This document shows positions 1 through 12,660 of a DNA stretch of 64,000 nucleotides, piece by piece. The stretch spans positions 1,800,501 to 1,864,500 of the forward strand of contig BLAL01000053.1 of assembly GCA_015698045.1 (NCBI GenBank), written 5' to 3'. The position numbers were made by a program, and so were the translations under genes. Origin of the DNA: Rhizophagus clarus. Taxonomy: Eukaryota > Glomeromycota > Glomeromycetes > Glomerales > Glomeraceae. Every line of letters begins with the position of its first letter. Within the stretch, counting starts at the first letter, position 1. The notes beneath the pieces were generated by a model that searched no databases, was not told where the DNA came from, and saw only the letters and a program-made list of their open reading frames with translations.

Positions 1-422
1 CTTTTCATAAACATTTTGATTATTTCCTCTGTCAACAAATGTTTTTTTTGATCTTTAAAGGTATTAACAATCATTTGATCGATATTATTAATTGAAAGAA
101 CTTTACAAAATGATGCATAATTAAATAATGTAGTTTTCGAGATTTGAGTTGAATTAAGAATTCCATTTTCATTCAAATGAGTTTTTGATTCATTGGGAAG
201 GCAAGCTATCAACGTTTTAAGAATTGAAGATTCTACTTTTAATCGATGTTGATCGTCAAAAGAGTTATCAATGACAATCCAAATATTCCTCCACAAAATT
301 GTAACAGAAACTTCACACCAAAGACGATTAACAAGTAAGCTTGAATGTAAAGCGACTTTATCTTTTTCTAAAAACTCAAAAATTTTGTTAAGACAATCAG
401 CAGGAAGTTGTTGCCAAGGCAT
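1..422 (-). CDS. F-box-like protein, 5' part (runs off the window)
   Basis: An open minus-strand frame begins at the ATG at 422 and runs off the left edge without a stop (about 140 codons visible). The N-terminus reads MPWQQLPADCLNKIFEFLE, followed by a conserved hydrophobic/Trp pattern (VNRLWCEVSVTILWRNIW), which is the F-box signature seen in very many Rhizophagus proteins. F-box proteins recruit substrates to SCF (Skp1-cullin-F-box) ubiquitin ligases; in this lineage the F-box is normally followed by leucine-rich repeats, which would lie outside the window. The start is chosen because the F-box begins at once and a T-rich stretch (poly-A on the coding strand) precedes it. The gene is divergent from the next gene. 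The substrate cannot be inferred. Confidence 0.85.
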   Translation of the reverse strand, partial: MPWQQLPADCLNKIFEFLEKDKVALHSSLLVNRLWCEVSVTILWRNIWIVIDNSFDDQHRLKVESSILKTLIACLPNESKTHLNENGILNSTQISKTTLFNYASFCKVLSINNIDQMIVNTFKDQKKHLLTEEIIKMFMK

Positions 423-1397
423 TTTTTTTTTTTAAAAAAAAACAAAAAAGCAGTATCAGGTATCAACCGGCGTTTTATGCTTGCGCAATTTAGTCGTATT
501 ACAAATGTTACTATAGACTAACTTTAATAAGAAATTAAAAATACGCCTATTGTGGGAAATTTGACGTCGATAGCAACGATTTTTTTTTGTTTCAACGCCT
601 AAAAAAAGCATAATTTAAAAGCTCGAGGTCATTAGTTAATAGTACATTTAGAAGTTACTATAAAAGTATTAGTCTAATACATTTTTGTAATAGTAATCTT
701 CTAATTAAATTATTTATCTGCTTCTGCGGTTCTGCCTTCAGAATCGGCTTTTAAAAAAATTAAATTAATTCTTCTTATTAATCTAATTTTTGATCCATTA
801 ACCAAGGTCTACATTCTACATATTTTTGTTTTTTTTTTGATTAACTGGCGAAATAAAATTATTGTTTCATCTGGTGAATTTTTATATAACCTTTTTTTTT
901 TTGTCATGAACATTATATCTAATAATAATTTCATTAATCTAATAAGTTTTAATTATAATTCCATTAACTGTTAACTGTTAATCTAATATAATTCCATTAA
1001 TTTAATAAGTTTTAATTATAATTTTCTATTCATCTAAATAATAATTCTGTTACTTTCTATTCATCAATCAGTATTACATTTGTAATGATTTAGTAACATT
1101 TCCTTTATATTTTCGTGTATTTATTTGTGTATTTTAAAATCTAACTCAAATTTGTTCATATGTAGCACACGCAGCATACGCAACATTCGTTGGCAATAAA
1201 TCATACGAATAACTAAATCACGTGTAACTTGCTAAAATTGCTTTAAAGAGTTTTTAAAGATGAGCCGAGATCGGAAATGAACGGTATATTAACCGTTATT
1301 GTTTATATAATAAATTTCAGCCAATTATACTTGTACAACCGTATCATTTATAAATATAGATATATAACAACAAAATTTTTTTCCACGCAGAAAAAAA
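423..1397. other. Divergent intergenic region
   Basis: About 975 bases between the F-box gene (-) and the PPxY gene (+). It is AT-rich with T/A homopolymers and a run of short imperfect repeats around 920-1080 (variants of TAATATAATTCCATTAA). It presumably holds both promoters. I see no coding potential or RNA gene. Confidence 0.5.
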
Positions 1398-2834
1398 ATG
1401 ACAAACGGTAATTCCGATTATGAATTTATATTTACAGCAGCGGATGCTCGAAGACAACAAAGAAGTTATTCAGTATTATCATGGTCACAAATATTTAATC
1501 CTTCATCGTACTATAGTAGAAATAATTTAAATTCTGAAAGTAGACAAAATAGTATAAATTTATCAAATACAAATACCGTTAATATTAACGGACAACAAAG
1601 TAATGGTCAACCTCCAAGTTATGAAGAAGCTATTCAACAATCTTTAAATCCTTCTACTGTAAATATAGCTCCTTTAGCTAGACCTACTGTAGTTCATCAA
1701 CCATTAAATCAAGTTATAATTCATGATGAAACCCAACCTTTACTTTCCGAACCTGAACTACTTGAAGATTCTAACTTCATCACTAATAATAACAACTTTA
1801 TTAAAAATAAATTTGTTAACCCAAATCCAGAAGACGAAATTCAAGAGTTAGGAGGTTCATCTTCATCAGGTTCTAATTTCCCTACTTCAAATGAAAGATC
1901 AATTTCTGGAGTTCATTTTGGAAATGATGAGATTCCTCCTCCGCCTGAATATACTTTGTCTGACGCCATATATAAAAAAGATGTTAATGGTGTTACAAGC
2001 CATGATCCTAAATTAAATAGTGAGCCTGAATCTTTATTAAGATTTTTTATGGAACATAATGATAAACCTGAAATGGCAATTAAAATTCATGGTAATTATG
2101 AACAATATTTTTATTGTCTGGAGTGAAGCGTAGAACATTATTATGTATATAATAATTTCATTAATTATTCTCTAGGTTATCATACAGAAACTGTTGATGA
2201 CAGTTATACGAGTACAGACTCTGAAGGCAATAGAACAGTTCATTATCAATCAAGAACTGTTGAAAGAACAGATTTTAATTTTACTTTCGATTTGACCGAA
2301 TATGTTTCAATTAATGGTATAATTCGTACTATATCAAAAAACAATAATCAAAAAGAAGTTCTGGAATTATTAAGCGACTATGTTAAAAATGAAAGCACAT
2401 TAAAAAATATTGAAATGAAAAAGGTATGAAAATTTTAAACATTATTTTTTTATTTTTTACAAAAAAAAAAAGAAACTAAAACGTATACGTTGAATATATA
2501 GGTTGTAATCTGGGATTATGAATCTTTAACAAAAGCTATATCGACAGTGATAAGACAACAAGGATATCGTAATAATTTACGTGTAACATTTCCACTACGT
2601 AATCATATCGTACACGTAGAATCTGATCATAAATTCGCTAGATTTGCTAGAAATATTTGGACAAAAATACTATGCATTATAACTTGTCTTTGGATAATTT
2701 TTTTCCCTATATTTTGGTTATATAGAAATAGTATTAAAAAACAAATTAGAAGTGATTTTACAATGACTATTAGTGAAAAGGATTGGTTTGATAAAAATGT
2801 TAATTCTATTGTTGCTAATGTTAAATGGTTATAA
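1398..2834 (+). CDS. PPxY-motif membrane protein of unknown function (3 exons, 424 aa)
   Basis: Proposed exons are 1398-2091, 2176-2423 and 2502-2834 (GTAATT...AG and GTATGA...AG introns); they join in frame to 424 residues. The first half is low-complexity and polar with two PPxY motifs, PPSY (about residues 72-75, in QPPSYEEA) and PPEY (about 182-185), plus acidic di-leucine stretches. The middle exon gives a compact beta-rich-looking segment (HTETVDDSYTSTDSEGN, later FDLTEYVSINGIIRTI). Near the C-terminus (about 370-390) is a single hydrophobic segment, CIITCLWIIFFPIFWLY, flanked by basic residues. PPxY motifs bind WW domains of Rsp5/Nedd4 ubiquitin ligases, so a membrane adaptor or cargo role is a fair inference. 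I do not recognise the family by name. Confidence 0.75.
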
Positions 2835-2960
2835 TATAGGAAGAAAATTGACTATAATAGTTTTTATCGTCGTTCATGGTAATTAGGAAAATTCCAGATA
2901 TCGACAAACATTTATCATCTCCAATAACCTTACGCCTAAATTCTCAAATGAATGACAAAT

Positions 2961-3052
2961 AGAATGAATTATTCATTAAGTTATTTTGTTATAATAAACA
3001 TTCTATAGAATGAATTATTCATTATGTTATTTTGTTACAATAAATATTCTAG
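2961..3052. repeat. 46-bp tandem duplication in 3' flank
   Basis: Two adjacent units (2961-3006 and 3007-3052) beginning AGAATGAATTATTCATTA differ at only a few positions. They lie in the AT-rich gap between two convergent genes and could carry both genes' polyadenylation signals (AATAAA-like). Confidence 0.7.
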
Positions 3053-3100
3053 AATATTAAATAATAATTAAATTTTAAAAATCATATTTATCAAAACTTC

Positions 3101-3599
3101 TTATCTTTTTTTCATTTCTTCCTCTTTTTTAATCTCTTCCATTATTTGTCTAGGATCATATACTAATTTTTTTTTTAAAATATAAAATTTTATATTAGTG
3201 ACTTCTGAAAATAATAATAATAAAATAATAAATAAATAAATATTATATAATAAAATTTGATAAATAATTAACCTGGTTTATCGGACTTGGCAGTTCTTCT
3301 TAATACTTCCATTATTAATTCATTCTTTTTACGAGTTTCAGGAGAATTAATTTGTTCTTTAAGATCAGGTGATAATTTCTTTAACAATATTAATAATAAA
3401 AGATAAAAAATTTTTTTTAACTATTTATAATTACCAAAAAAAAAAAAAAAAAAAAAAAATGAATTTAATGAATTTAATCTCTTACCGCGTACCAATCTTC
3501 TGTATTTGGTGTTGTAATTTTCATTAATCCATATCCTAGTCCGATAATAAAACCTCCAACCAATAAACTTTTTGTATATACAACTAATGACGACGACAT
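3101..3599 (-). CDS. Cbp4/UQCC3-like cytochrome bc1 complex assembly factor (93 aa)
   Basis: Three short exons on the minus strand (3486-3599, 3273-3378, 3101-3162) splice in frame to a 93-residue protein too fragmented to appear as one ORF. Residues about 8-27 form a glycine-rich membrane segment (SLLVGGFIIGLGYGLMKITT), followed directly by TTPNTEDW and KLSPDLKEQ. This matches the layout of fungal Cbp4 and animal UQCC3: one N-terminal TM, then TTP and LSPEL-like motifs and a charged helix. These proteins sit in the inner mitochondrial membrane and help stabilise newly made cytochrome b during complex III assembly. The C-terminal helix is short compared with yeast Cbp4. The assignment rests on motif order and size. 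Confidence 0.68.
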
Positions 3600-4024
3600 T
3601 TTACTTTGAAAGAAGAAACAGCGTGTAAAATTTAAGAATTTATGTAGTAAAGTATTTATAATTAGTATTCTCGTTATTTGATTGGACGGACCTAATTATT
3701 TGATTATCAACAGATCAGTATGTCGGAAATATTTATATAAGTACTGACAGAAACATACGTATAATAAAACGTACGTATTTACGTCTATTATTTTTATTGA
3801 TAAAAATTTACAAGATGTGAAAAAAATTCGTTAAATTCTATTACTATCTACAAAAAAAGAAAATGTTTTTTATATATATTAAATATGAGATTATTTTAAA
3901 ATTATTTTGTGATTGTTTGTTGAAAATAATTGTATAAAAGAGTGGGGGGAAAGCTATAAATTAAATTTTTTGTCAAAACCGTGTAAAGAAAAAAATTGAT
4001 GATTATTTTTTTTTGTCATATTTG
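3600..4024. other. Intergenic: promoter of the Cbp4-like gene and 3' end of the flippase gene
   Basis: AT-rich spacer between two minus-strand genes. It should contain the upstream region of the 3599 start and the flippase 3'UTR. No further gene seen. Confidence 0.4.
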
Positions 4025-4135
4025 TTATAAATTTTGTTGATTTTGTGATGATTCTTGAGATCCCGTATTCGTATTTTCATTTTCTTTGATTTGATCAGTA
4101 TTGGTATTACCAATATTATCGACATTATTTGATTC

Positions 4136-4174
<39 letters not shown>

Positions 4175-7100
4175 TCCATCAAAATTATTAGTAACATCAG
4201 CATTTTCAATAATTTTAACATCAATATTTTTAAAATCTTCTATTTTATCATCATCATTATTAAACACTTTTTTTCTTCCTATTAATCTTCTTTCATTTTC
4301 ATGTCCTTCCTCAATAATTTGATTTAATGATTTTTCATCTTTTTCAATTTGTTGATATATATCCACATCGTTAGGTAACACGATACTCTTTATTATTTTT
4401 ACTATATAATTAGGTATTAAAGCTATACTAACGGTTATTAAGACGGTAAGCCAATATTCATATTTAATTCCAACTTTTGAAAATACACCTCTAACTTCAT
4501 TATTAGGATAAAAATAATTATAAAAGATTTGAAATAAGAACCAACCAAGTAATGTTGAAAATGAGGCAAGATGTGTAAAAAAAGTCCAATTATGACATTC
4601 TAAATATGCGATCTTAAATGTTACAACAAATACAACGCACGTATATACTGTCATCCCTAATTCATAAAGATGAGGAGATCCAATTGTTCTTAATTCGTAA
4701 TCCACTATAATTTCATGTAAACAAAATGGTATTAAAACTATTACTAACGCATGATAAATTCCAGCACATACCCATGAGAAAAAGATTCTTAAATTAAACG
4801 CTGAGTCTAATTGTCCCATCGTACGATATAATTCTGGAACTCCAATTAATGTTTTTTTATTCAAATCTTTTTCAAATATACCAACAATTAACACTGGTAA
4901 TGATGAAAATAATGTATTATACGCTGCAAGTGTCCAATGTTCATATAAACTTGTTTCAGAATATCCAGTGAAAAATTGGAAGATACCTTGTGTAATATAA
5001 AAACATATACATTTATAAAAAGTTCCAAGAACAAATTTTGAAACTCGAACGTAAGACCATCGTCCATGAACAAATAATAATGTCATTAAATATCGAAATT
5101 GTGCTATTGAATAATCACTTGTTCTAGCAGCTTGTAAACCTTCTCGACCCATTATACCAATTCCAACATGTGCCTCTTGAATCATCGCAATATCATTAGC
5201 TCCATCTCCTATCGCTAATGTAACAGCGTTAGTTAATTTTTCTCTTATTTTACGAACTACAAGAGCTTTTTGGCATGGACTTGCACGACAGCAAATAACT
5301 GCTTCACATAAAACACCTAAATTAATAAATAAGTCCATAATTTCTGGATTTTGTTCAATAGTCATTAAAGTAGTTCCATCTATAATTGCTACCGCGTGAT
5401 TTAATTTACCTCTATGAACTCTTTTTAAAGAACTTTGTAAATTTTTTTTTAAATCAACGGTCGAATCCACAATAATTATGGTCGAATATTCTTTTATTAA
5501 AGAACATGAATATCCTATGTTAATCGCAGTCTCACGTTTATCCCCTGTTAACATCCAAATTTTAATTCCCGCTCTACGCAAATTATCAATCGTTTCAGGT
5601 ACTCCGTTTTGTAATTTATCTTCAATCGCTGTTGCCCCTGTAATTTCTAAATCGCGTTCAATCAATTCTGCAACATCTTCAAGTGATTTTTGCCTATCAA
5701 TTAATGAAGTAGATGCCGTTTGATATAATTTATTCCATGTTGCATATTCATCTTCTTCAATAAATTTATGTCCATAAAGCAAAGTTCTAAGACCTTCCGT
5801 TGAAAATTCTTGGATATGTTGAATGGTTCTACTATAAAGCCATTTATCATCACGAATCGAAAACAAATCTTTCACATGATTTTGATTCGTATTTTCAATA
5901 AAAAATCTTTTATCCGTCATCATTTTTGTTTGAGGATGTCTTAATCTATCAAGTATAACAGTATCAGCTCCTTTACATAACAAACATATCCTTCCATCAG
6001 GTAATCGATAAATAATAGACATTCTCTTTCGTTTACTTGAAAATTCGATTACATTCAAAATCTTATAATCCTCGTATGACACATTATCTTCATTGGGAAC
6101 TTTTAAACCATCAGATCCATTATTAAAAACTCGAAGAGAAACAACACCCATAGAACGATTTGAAACTATATAACCTAATTCTTTTGCTGCAGTAACTATA
6201 GCAAATTCATCTGGAGACGCGGATTGATAGAAAATTTCTTGAGAATCTAAATCAATTTCAGGGACGCACGTATGACATAGAGCCATGGCGAGCAAAAAAA
6301 ATCTCGCTCTTTCTCCAAAAGGAGTATTATATTGATGTTTAATTATAGTCAATAAATCAAGCGTAGATCGTATCGTTCGTTTTGATATTGGTTTTTGAGA
6401 ATTCATGGATGTAAATGAATTACATCTACTAGTCGTTGATGAACGAGGAGCAATCATTGAAAAAGTACTAGCAACAGAATTCGTTCTACATAATGATTCA
6501 ATTTGAATACTTTGCTCTTCAATAATCTCATTCGAAACACGTCCTGTTTGATTATTATGACTATTAGCCCTTCTTAATGATGTAAGTGAATATCTATTTC
6601 CTGATGTCGAAGTTATTCGATTTCGATGTTTTTGAAGTTTTAATAATAATTCATCATCTTGAAATTTACGAATACTCAAATCATGTAAAAATGATCTACC
6701 GCCAACGCTTAATTTTCTAAATAACATAATATTATCTGTTAAAGTACCCGTCTTATCAGAAAATAAATAATTAACTTGGCCCAATTCCTCATTAATTGTA
6801 GATGTATGAGCCTCAGCAGGTGTATCAGTCTCTTCATGATACATATCCAAATCGTGATTAATGAAATAAACTTGAGCTAATTTAATAATTTCCATAGTAA
6901 CATATAAAGATATTGGGATCATGGTATTAAAAAGGATTATATAAGCGAAAAATGTGGAAACAAAGTTATGTTTTAAATGATGTCCTAAATACCAAAATTT
7001 TCCTGTTGCATTTTTAGTCCAATAATGAGATAAAGTGGTGTAAATTGTAGCCAAAGCTATTACAAAACAGAATACTATCAGGACAACACGATTCATATGT

Positions 7101-8402
7101 TTTTGTATGCTAGGAGCTTTAGTACGAATATTTTTTGTCGCATTCATTCGTAATTTTGTTTCCTTCCCTGTAAAGATAACCATCCCATAAATCTCTGGTG
7201 TATTACGCAATATTGTACCTCTTAATAAGATTTGATCATTAGTTAATGGATACTTTTCATCATTAAATTCAATTGATCCTTCAAAATTATATAAATCTTG
7301 ATTTGGATTTTCGGTTTTGATATTTCCTATTTAATAATTTGATAATCAAAAAAAAATTAAATATTAAAATTATGTAAGGATAAATACATATATATAAATG
7401 TATGTAATTTATACCAGAAAAATTAACAAGAGCCTCAGATGAAGTTAATAATGAATTTGTTTTTTCCAATGCTTGTCGTTGTTTAAGGTTAGTTTCACCA
7501 TCTAATGCTGCAGTTTCAACATAACATATTCCTTCTTCTCCTTTTGAATGTAACAATAATAAATCTGCCGGAATCCATTCTTGAGCTTTTATTGAAACAA
7601 TATCTCCAACCTGTAAATTCTTCCATTTTGTTTTTCTCCATAAACCAATTCGTTGAGATGAAACACCATTTGAACGATATACTTGTAACGATAAACATTC
7701 TTTGTTATTCTCAACTTTATCATGTTTATGCCTTCGAATATCATCAAATCCTTCATGAGCTATAGATATTGACATAAAACTTAATAAAGGGATCAAAGTC
7801 GTAAATTGACCAGTAGGAGACCAACCAGGAATTGTTTGTATAACAGCGACGAATAAGAAATAAAGATTGGCGATTTTCGAAAATTGAGCATAAAGTTGTT
7901 TTGGAAGGAAATTATAAAATGTGTAACGTGAAGTTGTGATCGAATTATTGATAAAAGGTTTATTCGTTCTCGAATCTAAAAGAGGTTCCTTACGTTCTGG
8001 TAATATAAGAATCTCACGATGTGAAATTTCAGAACATTGTCCGTATATTAATGTTCTAATTTTTTTCATCACGTGACACAATCTCATTTCCGTAGTGTTC
8101 GGTGTTATACAATTATTTGATTCTTTTGGTTCTTTCTCATTATTATTATTTTTCATATTAAAAATTTTCTGAGCATATAAAGAATCCACTAAATCTAAAG
8201 ATTCTATGCTAATCTTTGGATCATTTTTTGGATTTTTATACATTTCATCTACAACCTCCATAGTGAAACCATTATTGTCTAATGAACTAGTTTTGCCAAG
8301 ATATTTAGTAATCGGGACTTGGTGACTTGAAAATTCTTGGCGTAATGATTGACTAATTGTACTTGACAATGAATGATCATACTCTTTCATAGAATCTTCC
8401 AT
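4025..8402 (-). CDS. P4-type ATPase, phospholipid flippase (Dnf3-like), 1429 aa
   Basis: Two exons (7415-8402 and 4025-7326, one 88-bp intron) give 1429 residues. Visible landmarks in order: the N-terminal membrane entry (SRYTFYNFLPKQLYAQFSK), the actuator motif with DGETNLKQ, the P4-specific PISL turn in M4 (IPISLYVT), the phosphorylation site DKTGTLTDN, TGDKRETAINIGYS, and the hinge GDGANDIAMIQ, then the C-terminal membrane helices. All catalytic residues of a working P-type ATPase are present. P4-ATPases with a Cdc50 subunit move phospholipids to the cytosolic leaflet at trans-Golgi and plasma membranes. The N-terminal wording (PGWSPTGQFTT, DDIRRHKHDK) recalls yeast Dnf3 more than Drs2 or Neo1, but subclass is an inference. 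The C-terminal tail is Asn/Asp-rich. Confidence 0.95.
4125..4175. repeat. ATTATC/ATTATT microsatellite in the flippase tail
   Basis: A hexanucleotide-type run of CATTAT units encodes the Asn/Asp-alternating stretch near the flippase C-terminus, and is likely length-polymorphic. Confidence 0.75.
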
Positions 8403-9830
8403 GTCTATCTAATCGTTTATTATTATTTGTCTTTTTTTCACCAAGGAAAAAAAAAAAAAACAATAAAATATTTGAATTAAAATTTCATTCAGAAAGGAAC
8501 AGGGGTTTTAATATAAAAATGAAAGTCTACCTTAATTAGAAATATTAAAAATAGAAAATTCCTTAGCTCATCTTTAATTTTAAAAAAAAGTTTTCGGTAT
8601 AACATCATTAAATTATTTAATTTACCTTATTTAAAATAATTCCGATGAAATCGGCTATATTAGAATTTTCTATTTTAAAATATATTTATAATTTTTGAAC
8701 CCGCCGTATTGAAAAAAAAAAAAATTAAAAATACAATAAAATACAAAAATGTATAAGAGGGGAAAGTTGTGCAGCATATGGAATGATCAATTGGACCTGC
8801 AAGGTGTCACCAAAACATTGCGACAATGAATAAAAAAAGGTCTTGAGATAAATAAATTTAAGGAAGATGGCGAACCAAAACGTCGCGTTTTTAATTCTAA
8901 CAAAAAAAGGTTTAGATTTTTGGAAACAAAAGCCAAGGAATAAATCTAAACTTTAAAAAGCAAGGGATTTTTATAATAGTAATATTTAAACAGATGAGGA
9001 GATATTTAATTTAATTATTTATATTATATAATAAATATATAGCATGATGTGATTTTTAATTTTTTTTTTTAAAAAAAAAAAGAAAAATATTTTTTTTTTG
9101 CCAATAAAAATATCTTTTTTTTTTTTGAAAGTATTTAAATAAAATTGAATTTATAAAAAACTTGTTTTTAGATACCTAATAAAGCATTTAAAAACATCGG
9201 AAGTCGGAGTTAGAATCTACGTATAAAAGTAGCTTATCTGACGTAAATCTTAATCAAAGTGGGTAATATACAATATATAATTCTTAAAATTTCGGATAAG
9301 TAACATTTTAAGAAAGAATGTTACAAATGAGAAAAATTTCTTTAATTATTTATATTGATGGATACAACGTTTATAAATAATGCCACATACTTATGAATTA
9401 ACAATTTAGGTCTTTTATTGATAGTTCTAACCGGGTACATAACGTACATAATCTTATTATAGAAATCCACACAGAATTCACGCGATAAACCAAAGTTACG
9501 TTTATATTAAATAGGCATCTATAATCACAAAAATTCTGGAACATTAACCCCATTTTCTTATCAGATCAAGATTTTAGATCATCGGATCGTCCCTAGTCTT
9601 TAGCATCGTTAACATCGGGAAAATGAGATGGATGTCAAACAAATATGTCAAATTTTAATTTTAATAGAGTTCTAAATTTTACAAATTTACTTAAATGAAT
9701 TTCGAATTCTAATTTATACAGCTGTGAACATATGAATGGAATTTAATACGCCACTTAAATTATGGAGCATTGACTTTTTGATCCTATATTCTTGAACCCT
9801 TTTTGCTGATCCGAACGCCAAGTATTTTAG
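8403..9830. other. Divergent intergenic region (flippase / ankyrin gene)
   Basis: About 1.4 kb of AT-rich DNA with homopolymers (for example 9060-9125). No credible coding frame or RNA gene; it presumably holds both promoters. Confidence 0.45.
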
Positions 9831-11247
9831 ATGTCATGTGAAAATGATGGTTATTTTGCAGAACAGAAAATCACTTATCTGTTATTAAATATGTCCTCTC
9901 TTATAAAATATGTTCAAAGAGGGGATTTATCCTCACTTTGTAACTATTTGACCGCTATTCCTATCGAAGAAGCACGTAAAATAATAAATACTTCAGATAT
10001 ACATGGTGATACACTTGTACATTTTGCTGCTCGTTCTCACAAGAGAAATATTTTATCTTTTTTAATTGAAGATATGGGTGGTAATGCCATGGCAGTTAAT
10101 ATTCACGGTAATTTACTTTTTAATCTTTTCCTTATAGTTTTAATGCTTTTTTGTCATGAAAAATTTTTAATTCCTTTCATAAATAAAATAATAAAGATAT
10201 GTTAAAATAGGTCGGCAGCCGCTCCATGAAGCAATTGACGATTATGAATGTGTAAAATATTTATGTGAACAAAATGTTGATGTTAATTGTATGAAACGTG
10301 GCGATTGGACTTCATTAATGATCTCTTGTAAGTTCTTTTTTTTTTTTTAAAAAAAAAAAAATCAGGAAATGTATTTATTTATTTTATTTTCTTATAGCAA
10401 TGAAAGGTGATCTTAATATAGTAAAAGAATTAATTAAACATGGGGCTAATGTGAATTTCTTAAATAAAGATGGTTGGAGTAGTCTCCATCTTGCTGCGAA
10501 AGAAGGTAAAGAAAAAATAAAAAACAGTCATAACATCACCCAGAAGTTTTCAATTATAATCCTAATCGTCATTCTTCTTCTTTAGGTCATTTGGATGTTG
10601 TGATTTATCTACATAATATATCGCCTACTTTATCGTTAACACCAAGTAAATCGGGAAGATTACCTATTCATACAGCAGCATTGTGTAATCATCCTGATAT
10701 AGTTTTTCAACTACTTTCATTAGCATCTAACGAAGAAACAAAACAATATTTATTAAATTCAAGTGATAATGGGGGAACAAACTTATTACAAAATTTTGTA
10801 ATTTGTGGAAATGTACAAATTGTAAAAAAATTAATTGATGAATATAATGTTAAAATTGATCATAAAGATAAACTCGGTAGAGAAGCTATTCATCATGCAG
10901 CTATCATAGGGAATAAAGAAATGTTAGAATTATTATTTGAAAGAGGTGCTAATATTGATGTACAAGACAGTTGGGACAAATTTACTTCATTACATCATGC
11001 TGCTAAGGAAGGACATGTTGATATTGTTAAATATTTGATTAATGTATGTCACGCTAATATAGATATTAAAGATAATCATGGTAAGACAGCAAAAGATATT
11101 GGTACGTTATCATTGTTTTTTTTTTTTTTTAAAAAAAAAAATGTGTATAATGTGAACATATAATGCATTAATTAATTTAATATAATATATAATTTTTTGT
11201 AATTAGCTGTTTTATGGAATAGAAAAGATATAATAGAAATATTATAA
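9831..11247 (+). CDS. ANKRD16-like ankyrin-repeat protein (5 exons, 352 aa)
   Basis: Exons 9831-10107, 10211-10327, 10398-10505, 10586-11101 and 11207-11247 (all phase-1 introns) give 352 residues made almost entirely of ankyrin repeats. Successive repeats read DTLVHFAARSHKRNILSFL, RQPLHEAIDDYECVKYL, DWTSLMISS, DGWSSLHLAAKEGHLDVV, GRLPIHTAALCNHPDIV, LGREAIHHAAIIGNKEM and FTSLHHAAKEGHVDIVKYL. Order and wording (DTL-H-AAR, then RPLHEA, DWT-LM, NKDGW, then T-LHYAAKEGH) and length follow animal ANKRD16 (about 361 aa). Animal ANKRD16 binds alanyl-tRNA synthetase and suppresses serine mischarging; a similar role here is an inference. A second in-frame ATG at 9891 would give 332 residues and may be the true start. 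Confidence 0.82.
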
Positions 11248-11985
11248 ATTTATTTCTGACGGTATTATCAGGCAATATCATCATCATCAATTGGACGATT
11301 GTAATACTTTTGTGATGCTGCATTAAAGTATACCTTTTGAATTCCATATTTTATATTAGAATAACAATTTGTAAATATTAAAAAAATTACTTTTTATTAA
11401 ATATTATAATTGATAATCGAAGATTTGTTCAGTTTGAATGATTTTTGCAATATTAATACGTATTTCGGTGGGACCGATAACTGATCCTATTTTGCGAACG
11501 TGTTTAAACAGATTATCTAATACCCTTTAATTAATTATTCTAATTTGACGAATCTCCCGGATTTGTGTAAACACGAGCCATAAAGTTGAATAAATGAATC
11601 AAGTGTCACATGTCCTAATAAATCCAAGCTCAACATTCTACTGTTAGCTTAAATATTTTTCGTGTCTTGGGTAATTCTTAATCGTCTTTCACTCAACTTT
11701 AAAACTTAGACTCTATCTCATTATTCCGTTACACTTGATTTATATATAATAAATAGAACAATAAAATAATTTTTTTTTTTTTCAAGTCATAAATTTATTT
11801 ATGACACCTCAATATTGTGCTGATATATAATAATGTATGATAAATATATAAGATATATAAAATATTGAATAATTTTTCCTTATGGAAAAATCTTATTATT
11901 AAAATGTGTATTTTCTCGCCCATCAGATTCAAATTAAATATTATTCCAATATTACTAAGCATAATTAAAAGGATATACTACCGAA
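11248..11985. other. Convergent intergenic region
   Basis: 3' flanks of the ankyrin gene (+) and the FAS1 gene (-). AT-rich; nothing else recognised. Confidence 0.4.
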
Positions 11986-12660
11986 TTATTCCCCCACTAG
12001 AACATTATCAATTTTATAAATGATTCCATTTGCAGCTTTTAAATCTGAAATAATATTTACTTTTCCATTTAATTTGAAAGTGCCATCCTTATTTTTTGTT
12101 ACTTTAATTTTTGTTTTGCTTTTTAAAGTATCTATTTCTTCCCCATCTGGAAGCGTTGAATAAGCTTTAGGAACAATATGTCCTAAAGCAAATTGATGTA
12201 ATTTTTCTGTTGGATCTTCTGAGCTATCTTTAACTTGACTTGGTTTACGAGTTAATTTACGAAAAGCAGAATTTGTAGGTGCAAATATAGTGAGCGATAC
12301 AGTCAGATTTGCAATCAAATCAGACTTTTTTTTTTTAATACAAAAATGATGTTAGTTTTATTTTAAAATTTTGGTAGAAAAAAAAAAAAAAAAATTTTTT
12401 GTGAATATGTCACTTACAGTATCTGCAAACTTTCTCAATACGTCTACGAAAATTGTCAAATCCCTTTCTTGGGGTATTAAATCATCTATAGTAGAAGGTC
12501 CTGTAAGGATTGACACTTCGTCATTATCTTGCATATTAAATTTATTTCTTTCATCGTTATTCATATTTCTACAAGGAAATTCTGGTACTAATAATTGACC
12601 AAATGTGATTGAAATCAATAACGAAATTATAAATATAAAGGCGATTCTTTTCAGTCCCAT
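11986..12660 (-). CDS. Secreted fasciclin (FAS1) domain protein (193 aa)
   Basis: Two exons (12418-12660 and 11986-12324, phase-0 intron) give 193 residues. Residues 1-21 (MGLKRIAFIFIISLLISITFG) form a clear signal peptide. The rest is one FAS1 domain: an N-terminal helix (FVDVLRKFADT), the H1 box TIFAPTNSAFRKL, a central ALGHIVPK and the H2-like end AANGIIYKIDNVLV. FAS1 domains mediate adhesion or extracellular matrix contacts; fungal examples are secreted or GPI-anchored. Here the protein ends just after the domain with no visible GPI signal, so it is probably freely secreted. It is divergent from the phosphate transporter gene. Confidence 0.85.

Noticed and set aside
4101-4322. Plus-strand Ser/Leu frame opposite the flippase tail
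   Set aside because: Antisense shadow of the Asn/Asp repeat.
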